The position numbers were made by a program, and so were the translations under genes. From Methylotetracoccus sp. (GTDB lineage: Bacteria; Pseudomonadota; Gammaproteobacteria; Methylococcales; Methylococcaceae), in contig JALORT010000067.1 of the NCBI GenBank assembly GCA_025458755.1, positions 1 through 8,306 on the forward strand: 8,306 nt of DNA, written 5' to 3'. The stretch's first letter is position 1; every line of letters begins with the position of its first letter. Shown here one piece after another: positions 1 through 5,739 of this stretch. Below the pieces are notes generated by a model that saw only the letters and a program-made list of their open reading frames with translations, searched no databases and was not told where the DNA came from.

Positions 1-1
1 A

Positions 2-145
2 AAAAGGAATGTGCGGGAAGATCTGAAGAATTTCTTCGGTGAAGTGATCGATCGGATCGACGCGGTGGCCTTGATGTCGGATACCGACAACTCCGGGTGC
101 CGCGCTGTGGCGTACTACGGAGACATCTATTTCAGCGATCACTGA
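2..145 (+). CDS. DUF3047-family protein, C-terminal fragment
   Basis: Only the last 47 codons of this gene lie in the window; the reading frame is open from base 2 to a TGA at 143-145. The fragment begins KRNVREDLKNFF and contains the string MSDTDNSG followed by AYYGDIYFSDH at the very end. A 'DTDN' motif followed by a Y-GDI-F ending is, from memory, the typical C-terminus of DUF3047 proteins, a family of small, probably exported proteins of unknown function common in proteobacteria. The N-terminus, where a signal peptide would be, is outside the window. No clear terminator follows the stop. The next gene starts 147 bases downstream on the same strand, so co-transcription is possible but not shown. 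The family call rests on a short fragment. Confidence 0.8.
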   Translation, partial: KRNVREDLKNFFGEVIDRIDAVALMSDTDNSGCRAVAYYGDIYFSDH

Positions 146-292
146 GAGCGAACGGCGGTAACTGCGCGGTTCGGCAAACGACGGCTGTCCGGTGCACTTG
201 GCCTAACCTGACATGGTGCATCCAATTATCTCGGCGCCTGCCCGTCTCGGCATCGCTGTACATCCATCCCGGGGAACACCGAAGGTTGACCG

Positions 293-1603
293 TTGAATCC
301 CGCAGCTGACTCTTACCGCTCGGCCTGGCGCCGATGGAGTCCATTTTTCGGAACGCTTTTGCGTGCCTGCGGCATCGGATTACTGGTGGTGGCGTTGCTG
401 CTGTCCGTAGTCCTGTCGAGAACACCGAGTTTCCATATCTCAGCCGCGAATCCGCCGGACACGTTGAAGGCAACAAATACCCTCCTGCGCAATTCCGTAC
501 CGAACACTCAGCGTGCGGGGACAAGAAAAATCGTCTCGCTGACCCCGGGTGATCTCGATACGATCGCCAACTATGCATTCTCCAGAAAGCGCCTCGAAGC
601 CTACGCGCAGTCCTCGGTTAAAGACCGACGCCTGCGCATGGAAGCGGTCATCAAGATGCCTTGGCAAGCGTTGGACCTTTACTTGAATGTCCGCCTGATC
701 GTCGATGATGCCGAGCCCGACGCGGTCGTCCAGCATCTCAAGATAGGACACTTGGCGGTGCCGCGCCCTCTGGTTGGCTGGCTGCTGCAGGCGACTGCGC
801 ATTTCGGACCGTTCGCCCGTTTTGGGCAAATCGCCGACGAGGTCGTGCGCCAAGTCCGTATCATGGACGACAACGTGCGGGTGGAGTTCGACTGGAACCG
901 GGAAGCGCTGGCCCGCGCCGACGACCTGGTGACGGACGTCGCGCTGAGGGAGCGTATGCAGGCGTATTACCGCTCTCTGCTGGAAGTGGTCACTCGGCCT
1001 GAGGTGAAGCGTTATGTGCGGCTGTCGAGCCTGATGCAGGCGCTGTTTGCGGTGGCACGGGACCGTTCCGTTCCGGAAGGCGAGCCGGTGGAGGAGAACC
1101 GGGCACTGATTCTGGTCTTGAACGCCTATCTGAATGGACGGGACGTAACGGCCATGATCGGCTGGCGACGACCTGAGGCGCCGGTCCCGGTGCGGCAAGC
1201 GCTGTTGAACCGCCGCGTCGACCTGGCCCAGCATTTCGTGACTTCCGCGGCGCTGGCGGTTTCGGGAACGAAGACTCTGGCGGATGTCGTCGGCCTGGCC
1301 AAGGAAATCAATGACACGCACAGCGGCAGCGGCTTTAGTTTCACCGATCTCGCCGCCGACCGCGCAGGCGCCCATTTTGGAAAATTTGCGGTGCGCTCGG
1401 TCGAAACGGCCAGAAAACTGCAGAATTCTCTCAGCTCCGTCACCGACGAATCGCTGTTCATGCCATCGATCAGTGATCTGCCGGAGCATCTGAAGACCGC
1501 GGAGTTCCAGCAGCGCTTCAAGACCATCGACAGTCCGGAATTCGGGGAACTCAAGCGTATGATCGATGAGCGGATTGCCGCCTGTCCGATCTATCTGTTT
1601 TGA
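293..1603 (+). CDS. Membrane-anchored protein of unknown function (436 aa)
   Basis: I do not recognise this protein by name. The proposed start is a TTG at 293, preceded by a GAAGG ribosome-binding site at 281-285 with 7-base spacing; a later in-frame TTG at 359 would cut into the hydrophobic segment. Residues about 18-42 form one strongly hydrophobic span after a basic stretch (RSAWRRW), so it is either an N-terminal membrane anchor or an uncleaved signal, with the rest in the periplasm. Residues 85-200 contain 'DLYLNVRLIVDD' and 'LKIGHLAVPRPLVGWLL', which loosely recall lipid-binding-like domains of the YpmS/DUF2140 type. Residues 308-363 hold the most conserved-looking part: RRVDLAQHF, then KEINDTHSGSGFSFTDLAADRAG, HFG. 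A D..HF...KE..D..GSGFS..D pattern resembles small periplasmic proteins such as YfiM/DUF2279. Both resemblances are from memory and weak. It faces the peroxidase gene across a hairpin. Confidence 0.88.
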   Translation: MNPAADSYRSAWRRWSPFFGTLLRACGIGLLVVALLLSVVLSRTPSFHISAANPPDTLKATNTLLRNSVPNTQRAGTRKIVSLTPGDLDTIANYAFSRKRLEAYAQSSVKDRRLRMEAVIKMPWQALDLYLNVRLIVDDAEPDAVVQHLKIGHLAVPRPLVGWLLQATAHFGPFARFGQIADEVVRQVRIMDDNVRVEFDWNREALARADDLVTDVALRERMQAYYRSLLEVVTRPEVKRYVRLSSLMQALFAVARDRSVPEGEPVEENRALILVLNAYLNGRDVTAMIGWRRPEAPVPVRQALLNRRVDLAQHFVTSAALAVSGTKTLADVVGLAKEINDTHSGSGFSFTDLAADRAGAHFGKFAVRSVETARKLQNSLSSVTDESLFMPSISDLPEHLKTAEFQQRFKTIDSPEFGELKRMIDERIAACPIYLF

Positions 1604-1640
1604 TCAGGGTTTTAAGCCGACCGTGCAGCGGCGGTGTCCC

Positions 1641-1676
1641 GGAGGGTAGCAGCGGATCAATCCGCTGCTACCCTTC
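1641..1676. terminator. Perfect inverted repeat between convergent genes, probable bidirectional terminator
   Basis: GGGTAGCAGCGGAT (1644-1657) is followed after two bases by its exact reverse complement ATCCGCTGCTACCC (1660-1673). Flanking bases extend the stem to about 17 pairs with one G-T pair. It lies 38 bases after the stop of the 436-residue gene and 38 bases from the stop of the oppositely oriented peroxidase gene, the place expected for a shared terminator. Neither side has a run of T, so classical intrinsic termination is not certain. A repeat element of REP type is an alternative that cannot be judged from one copy. Confidence 0.6.
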
Positions 1677-1686
1677 GATCCGAAGG
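1672..1686. repeat. Small palindrome overlapping the main hairpin
   Basis: CCTTCG-ATC-CGAAGG is a perfect 6-bp inverted repeat with a 3-base centre. It shares bases 1672-1676 with the right arm of the larger hairpin, so the two structures compete in RNA. A further short GC-rich repeat (GCCC...GGGC, about 1691-1702) follows directly. Seen in sequence; function unknown. Confidence 0.5.
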
Positions 1687-1714
1687 ACGGGCCCGACCGG
1701 GCGTGATCCTCAGT

Positions 1715-2755
1715 TTACTCGTACGCGAAGGTGTTGTTCGGGTAGGCCGGCAGACGCGGCATTTCCTGTTTCGGGAACTCGCCGGTCAGCGCGTTCAGGA
1801 ACGCAACGATGTCATCCGTTTGCTGCGATGTCAGATCCTTGTTCAACTGCGTCTTGGCCATGATCATGACCGCGTCGTTCAGCGCCATCACTTTGCCGTT
1901 GTGGAAGTACGGTGCGGTCAGCGCGATATTGCGCAGCGTCGGTACCTTGTACATGTCCTTGTCGGCCTCCTGCTTAGTCACCTCGAACCGGCCGACGTCC
2001 TTCTTGAAATCGTACTGAGCCTCCAAGGCGCCGTTCTCATACGTCGGGAACTTCATGAAGAAACCAGTCCCTTCCGGCAGCGTCGGTCCATTGAAGGCGG
2101 GCCCGCTGTGACAGGAAACGCAGCCGACCTCGGCAAACGTGTTCATGCCCCGGACCTGCTGTTCATTCAGTGCACCCTTGTCACCGCTGACGTATTTGTC
2201 ATAAGGGCTGTTTGGCGTAATCAGCGTTCGTTCGTAAGCCGCAATCGCTTTGGCGGCGTTGTCGACGTTGATCGCATCTTCGCCGCCGAATGCGGCCGCG
2301 AACGCCTGCCGGTAACCCGGAATGGCTTTCAAGCGCACCACGACATCATCCCAGCTTTTCATACCCATTTCGCCGGGGTTGGTCACCGGCCCTTTGGCCT
2401 GCGCCTCGAGGCTGGGCGCGCGGCCATCCCAGAACTGCACCGAGTTGAACGCCGAATTCCACACCGTCGGCGCGCTGCGCCCGCCGACCTGACCTTTCAC
2501 GCCGACCGAACCGCCGCGGCTATCGTCGCCTCCCGACATGACGTTATGGCAGGACGCACAAGACACGGTTCCGGTGGAGGACAGCCGCGGGTCGTGGTAA
2601 AGCATTTTCCCCAGTTCGGCCTTGGCGACCGTCGTCGGGTTGTCCGCCGGTTCCGGAGCCTTCCCGGGCAGCGCCTGCCACTCGACCGCCATCGCGGCCG
2701 AGGACCCCGCAATCGCTAACGCACTGGCTAACGATCGAATTTTGAGATTCAACAT
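1715..2755 (-). CDS. ccpA: Di-heme cytochrome c peroxidase, exported
   Basis: This periplasmic enzyme reduces hydrogen peroxide to water with electrons from small cytochromes or cupredoxins. The 346-residue length is normal for the family. Residues 1-23 form a signal peptide with a probable cut after AMA. Two heme-binding motifs are present: CASCH (C66, C69, H70) in the N-terminal domain and CVSCH (C212, C215, H216) in the C-terminal domain. With an offset of 15 from the Pseudomonas enzyme as I remember it, the inter-heme Trp (W109), Gln (Q119) and catalytic Glu (E129, in NPGEM) are all kept. PYFHNG (281-287) precedes AVMIMA, whose M299 is the likely ligand of the high-potential heme. The oddity is V86 at the position of the usual distal His of the low-potential heme. 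The ATG at 2753-2755 has a good GAGGAG site 7 bases upstream. The stop faces the 436-residue gene. A MauG-like relative is less likely, because length and motifs fit the peroxidases. The symbol is a family name (also ccpR/ccp). Confidence 0.95.
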   Translation of the reverse strand: MLNLKIRSLASALAIAGSSAAMAVEWQALPGKAPEPADNPTTVAKAELGKMLYHDPRLSSTGTVSCASCHNVMSGGDDSRGGSVGVKGQVGGRSAPTVWNSAFNSVQFWDGRAPSLEAQAKGPVTNPGEMGMKSWDDVVVRLKAIPGYRQAFAAAFGGEDAINVDNAAKAIAAYERTLITPNSPYDKYVSGDKGALNEQQVRGMNTFAEVGCVSCHSGPAFNGPTLPEGTGFFMKFPTYENGALEAQYDFKKDVGRFEVTKQEADKDMYKVPTLRNIALTAPYFHNGKVMALNDAVMIMAKTQLNKDLTSQQTDDIVAFLNALTGEFPKQEMPRLPAYPNNTFAYE

Positions 2756-2774
2756 TGCTCACTCCTCGAAAATG

Positions 2775-2785
2775 GCCAAATTGGC
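2775..2785. promoter_or_regulatory. Palindrome next to the peroxidase ribosome-binding site
   Basis: GCCAA-A-TTGGC is a perfect 5+1+5 palindrome about 20-30 bases before the peroxidase start codon. Its position, inside the leader and next to the ribosome-binding site, would suit a repressor site or a small RNA stem. Palindromes this short also occur by chance. Confidence 0.25.
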
Positions 2786-2959
2786 ATTTCTTGATGTAAC
2801 ACTTTGGATGTCGGAACAGATGCTGCAGCGCCGATGCACTCGCCCAGTCGACACAGCCGGCCGAGCAGCGACCCAAGCAAACCGCACACCACTTCGTGCC
2901 GAAATTACCGGCTTTCGTCGGGGTCCAAGCAGTCCCGCCGCTGAGTCTTTCCGCCGCTT

Positions 2960-2988
2960 CTTATAGAGAATTCACGGAGCGAATGCAA
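2960..2988 (-). promoter_or_regulatory. Candidate sigma-70 promoter for the peroxidase gene
   Basis: Read on the - strand, TTGCAT (2988-2983) is separated by 17 bases from TATAAG (2965-2960). The -35 box matches the consensus at four of six bases, the -10 box at five of six, and the spacing is ideal. Transcription would start near 2953 and give a leader of about 200 bases, which is long. It sits in the only gap from which the peroxidase gene could be independently expressed. Pattern match only. Confidence 0.4.
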
Positions 2989-3102
2989 CCTGGGATAGGC
3001 AACTTAGCAAGCCCACCCGCCGATCAGACAACCCGGATCACACCGGCCGGCACCGCTTCTTGTGATGCGTTGGGTTGGGACGCGCTATCGCGGGATGGCG
3101 AC

Positions 3103-3345
3103 TCAATGCCTGGTAACCGCTTCGTCGGTCGCGACCACGAGGTCCTTGGGGATGGCAACCAAATTGAAGGAGTCCAGATAGCGCGCGACCAGTTCCGCGC
3201 TGACGTTGACCTGGACCTGCGGCGCAGGCAACGTGACGGGCTGTTGACTCAACGCTTCCAAACGGCGGAGAAAGAAACTGATGCTGACAAGAATTCCCAG
3301 GCCGAAGCCGGCGCTGAGAAACAGCAGATACATGACGATTTCCAT
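3103..3345 (-). CDS. Small single-span membrane protein, unknown function (80 aa)
   Basis: I do not recognise this protein. The chosen start, ATG at 3343-3345, gives MEIVMYLLFLSAGFGLGILV, with one hydrophobic span over about residues 3-26, followed by a basic RR, a Pro/Gln-rich linker (about 34-45), and a soluble tail rich in Val, Leu and Asp ending DEAVTRH. The tail is probably cytoplasmic because the positive charges follow the span. The frame stays open upstream to 3432, but that extra part (rich in Trp, Arg and Ser) does not look like protein-coding sequence. A second ATG at 3331-3333 with GGAAA upstream is also possible. It is flanked by gaps of 347 and 172 bases, on the same strand as uppP and the peroxidase. 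The membrane-protein composition argues that it is real, but a chance frame cannot be excluded. Confidence 0.55.
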   Translation of the reverse strand: MEIVMYLLFLSAGFGLGILVSISFFLRRLEALSQQPVTLPAPQVQVNVSAELVARYLDSFNLVAIPKDLVVATDEAVTRH

Positions 3346-3517
3346 TGAAACTGAACCACCAGACCATTGAGGTGAAACCCATGCAGCTGCTCGCCCCCGG
3401 TGGAACCATCGCAGCGCGCCTGTCGCATGCACGACATGCCTACGCGAGAGAACTGGTGCCGGTCTCGATCCTTTTCAAGGGAAGGCTGAAATACGTCCCC
3501 AGTTGCGGCAGCAGCGG

Positions 3518-4339
3518 CTAGACCGACCAGTCGACCCAGCCGAAATAAGCGGTCAACAGCACGATGACGCCGAACACGATACGATACCAGGCGAACGCGG
3601 TGAAATCGTGCCGCGTGATGTAGCGCAGCAGAGCGCGCACCGCAAGAAAGGCGCTGATGAAAGCAGCCACGAAGCCGACGCCGAATACCCCGAGGTCATC
3701 GGTCGACAGGAGATGGCGGGTCTTGTACAGATCGTAGGCGGTCGCCGCGAACAGCGTCGGTATCGCGAGGAAGAACGAGAACTCGGTCGCCGCTTTGCGG
3801 GAAAGGCCGAAAAGCAATCCCCCGATGATCGTCGCCCCCGAGCGGGAGGTGCCCGGGATCAGCGCTAAGGTCTGGGCCAACCCCAGCTTCAGCGCATCGC
3901 GCCATGTCATGTCATCGACCGAGTGCACGGTAATGCGATGTTCCCGCCGCTCGGCCCAGAGGATGACCAAGGCGCCGATGATGAATGCCGATGCCACCGG
4001 TACCGCATGGAACAGATGCTGTTTCACGGCTTTGCCGAAGAGCAGGCCGAGGATGGCGACCGGAACGAAAGCGACCACCACGTTCACCACGAAGCGTTGC
4101 GCCCAGGCGTCGGACGTCAAACCCTTCAGCACACGGCCCAAACGGGCTCGATACTCCCAGCAGACGGCAAGGATCGCCCCGGACTGGATGAAAATCTCGA
4201 ACAGCTTTCCCTTTTCGGTGTTGAAATCGAGCAGCTCGCCGACCAGGATTAGGTGGCCGGTGCTCGAGATCGGCAAGAACTCCGTCAGTCCTTCGACCAC
4301 ACCGAGAATCAGCGCATTGAGCAGCGCAGTCCAATCCAT
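3518..4339 (-). CDS. uppP: Undecaprenyl-diphosphatase UppP/BacA
   Basis: This inner-membrane enzyme removes a phosphate from undecaprenyl diphosphate, regenerating the lipid carrier used for peptidoglycan and surface polysaccharide assembly; extra copies confer bacitracin resistance. The 273-residue length is typical. The family's first signature is [15 protein letters not shown] (residues 16-30), with E16 and E20 as the metal/catalytic glutamates, S25-S26 and H29. The second is PGTSRSG (162-168), with R166 as the catalytic arginine. Hydrophobic segments cover most of the chain, including about 84-101, 114-128, 188-203, 217-236 and 252-266. The start at MDWTALLN was chosen because homologues begin just before the first signature; the frame stays open 19 codons further upstream, but that region is basic and contains the hairpin after hoxY. 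The ribosome-binding site is weak. It follows the hox operon on the same strand but has no functional link to it. Confidence 0.96.
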   Translation of the reverse strand: MDWTALLNALILGVVEGLTEFLPISSTGHLILVGELLDFNTEKGKLFEIFIQSGAILAVCWEYRARLGRVLKGLTSDAWAQRFVVNVVVAFVPVAILGLLFGKAVKQHLFHAVPVASAFIIGALVILWAERREHRITVHSVDDMTWRDALKLGLAQTLALIPGTSRSGATIIGGLLFGLSRKAATEFSFFLAIPTLFAATAYDLYKTRHLLSTDDLGVFGVGFVAAFISAFLAVRALLRYITRHDFTAFAWYRIVFGVIVLLTAYFGWVDWSV

Positions 4340-4365
4340 ACTTTTCGACTCGTTAAACAGCAGAA

Positions 4366-4409
4366 ACCGGCGTAACGGCCGCGGTCGAAACCACACCCGT
4401 TACGCCGGT
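4366..4409 (-). terminator. Stem-loop ending the hox operon
   Basis: ACCGGCGTAACGG (4366-4378) pairs perfectly with CCGTTACGCCGGT (4397-4409) around an 18-base loop. In the - strand direction the stem is followed by TTTCTGCTGTTT, a moderately U-rich stretch. This fits an intrinsic terminator after hoxY, 63 bases past its stop. Its far edge is only 27 bases from the uppP start, so it may also affect uppP expression by read-through. The loop is longer than usual for a terminator. Confidence 0.65.
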
Positions 4410-4427
4410 AGACTTATGAACAAGGAC

Positions 4428-4460
4428 CGAACCCCGGATTTCGCCGAATTGCAGGGTTCG
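4428..4460 (-). repeat. Second inverted repeat after hoxY
   Basis: CGAACCC (4428-4434) and GGGTTCG (4454-4460) form a 7-bp stem with a 19-base loop between the hoxY stop and the main terminator stem. No T-run follows. It may protect the 3' end of the hox mRNA or be fortuitous. Confidence 0.35.
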
Positions 4461-4472
4461 CGACCTCATTTT

Positions 4473-5015
4473 TTAATCATAGTGTACCAGTTCGTAAGGC
4501 AGGCTGGGCTCTCGGCCCGAGGCGAGGTCGGTCAGGAATTTCCAGAACACATCGGCTGACGGCGGGCATCCCGGCAGGAAGTAATCGACCTTGACCACTT
4601 CATGAATCGGATGCACCTTGTTCAGCAGCAGCGGTAACTCGACGTCGTTGGGAATTTGCGGGTTCTCGACACCGACCGCGTCCAGATAGGACTCTTCGAG
4701 ACATTCCTCGAGCGGAATGTGATTGCGCATCGCCGGCAGTCCGCCATTGATCGCACAGGCGCCCACGGCGACCAGGATCTTGCAGGACTTGCGGAATTCC
4801 CGAAGCGTGTGCACGTTCTCCGAATTACACAAACCGCCTTCGACCAGGCCGATATCGACATGGTCGCTGCACTGCTTGATGTCGGTCAGCGGCGAACGAT
4901 CGAATTCCGCGATTTGCGCCAAATCCAGAATCCGCTCGTCGATATCCAAAAACGACATATGACAGCCGAAGCAACCGGCGAGCGACGTCGTCGCGACTTT
5001 GATCTTATCCGCCAT
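4473..5015 (-). CDS. hoxY: NAD-linked [NiFe] hydrogenase small subunit HoxY
   Basis: HoxY carries the proximal iron-sulfur cluster that passes electrons between the NiFe site in HoxH and the HoxFU diaphorase module in the cytoplasm. The 180 residues have no signal peptide, as expected for this soluble group. The four cluster cysteines are visible: C15 and C18 (in LAGCFGCHMSFLD), C87 (in VGACAINGG) and C150 (in PGCPPS). E59 in EGGLCNSEN and the stretch MRNHIPLEECLEESYLD also match HoxY of Ralstonia as I recall it; the end, VHYD, corresponds to the NRYD there. The chain is therefore intact. It is a little shorter than the Ralstonia protein, which has an N-terminal extension. The ATG at 5013-5015 has GGGAGAGAG just upstream and overlaps the end of hoxU by 11 bases, indicating coupled translation. 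Unusually, no hoxH follows: the operon ends in stem-loops and then uppP. Confidence 0.95.
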   Translation of the reverse strand: MADKIKVATTSLAGCFGCHMSFLDIDERILDLAQIAEFDRSPLTDIKQCSDHVDIGLVEGGLCNSENVHTLREFRKSCKILVAVGACAINGGLPAMRNHIPLEECLEESYLDAVGVENPQIPNDVELPLLLNKVHPIHEVVKVDYFLPGCPPSADVFWKFLTDLASGREPSLPYELVHYD

Positions 5016-5739
5016 GGCTCTCTCCCGCGACCGATTCTTCCATCGCGAGACTCACCTCGCTGATGTCCTGATGGTCGTAAATACGTTGACCGATCGGCAC
5101 TTCGAAGCCGGTGCGCTTCACCAGAATCGCCCCGACCGGACAGACATGAACCGCCTTGTCATCCACCGAGATCTCGGTGTCAGCCAGTTTCCCGCTGGTG
5201 GAGTTGACGATCAAATGCGTGTGGATACCGCGGCCGGACAGTGCGAAGACATTTTTGCCGTCGACGTCTCGGCTCGCTCTAACGCAGAGTTCGCAGAGTA
5301 TGCAGCGGTCCCGGTCGAGCATCACCTCCGGATGCGATGCATCGACTTCCCGACTCGGATAAAAGAACGGGAAATGCGCGTCCAGCATGTTCAGGAAATA
5401 GCCAACCGCCTGCAGCTGGCAATTCCCGCTTTTCTCACACGAGGGACAGAAATGGTTACCCTCGACGAACAGCATCTGCGTGATGGCGCGGCGGGTCTCG
5501 TTCAGTTCTTCCGTGTCGTTCAGCACCTCCTGGCCATCGACCGCGGGGAAGGTGCAGGCCGAGCAGTTCCGGCCGTTGACCTTCACCGTGCACAGTTTGC
5601 AACTGCCGTGCGGAGTGAACTCTGGGTTGTGACATAGATGGGGGATATAGACCCCGGCGGCGGTGGCCGCCTCGATGATCGTTTGCCCTTCGATGAAAGG
5701 AACTTGTTGACCGTCGATCGTGATGGTGTGCGCAGTCAC
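5005..5739 (-). CDS. hoxU: NAD-linked hydrogenase diaphorase subunit HoxU
   Basis: HoxU links the flavin subunit HoxF to the hydrogenase subunit HoxY by iron-sulfur clusters; it is related to the N-terminal part of complex I NuoG. The 244 residues match HoxU (about 235 in Ralstonia) and are far shorter than NuoG. A [2Fe-2S] ferredoxin domain comes first, with C36, C47, C50 and C62. H96, C98, C101 and C107 (HFCPSCEKSGNC) then bind a [4Fe-4S] cluster with one histidine ligand, and CILCELC (C146, C149, C152) with C200 (VCPVG) binds another. All cluster ligands are present. The start is a GTG at 5737-5739; an AGGAGG site lies 7 bases upstream, and the GTGA overlap with the hoxF stop points to translational coupling. 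It ends 11 bases inside hoxY. Confidence 0.95.
   Translation of the reverse strand: MTAHTITIDGQQVPFIEGQTIIEAATAAGVYIPHLCHNPEFTPHGSCKLCTVKVNGRNCSACTFPAVDGQEVLNDTEELNETRRAITQMLFVEGNHFCPSCEKSGNCQLQAVGYFLNMLDAHFPFFYPSREVDASHPEVMLDRDRCILCELCVRASRDVDGKNVFALSGRGIHTHLIVNSTSGKLADTEISVDDKAVHVCPVGAILVKRTGFEVPIGQRIYDHQDISEVSLAMEESVAGESHGG

Larger units (their letters stand above)
2756..3102. other. Intergenic region upstream of the peroxidase gene
   Basis: This 347-base stretch holds no convincing gene. On the - strand it contains a candidate promoter about 200 bases before the peroxidase start, and a GCCAA-A-TTGGC palindrome (2775-2785) just upstream of the ribosome-binding site, which could be an operator or leader element. 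A loose inverted repeat, ATCACA...TGTGAT (about 3037-3066) around a CCGGCCGG core, lies after the stop of the small membrane-protein gene and might help end its transcript. A clear FNR or OxyR box was looked for and not found. Confidence 0.5.

Noticed and set aside
440..1489. 349-codon open frame on the - strand
   Set aside because: Antisense to the 436-residue gene; composition rich in Arg, His and Gln, no ribosome-binding site or motif. The + strand frame has a membrane anchor and better composition.
1634..2719. 361-codon open frame on the + strand across the peroxidase gene
   Set aside because: Antisense to a gene with two clear heme motifs and a signal peptide; the translation is Arg/His-rich with no domain, a typical GC-rich shadow.
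2786..2812. FNR-like half-site (ATCAA on the - strand) near the peroxidase start
   Set aside because: Only one half matches; the partner half-site TTGAT is missing at the required distance.
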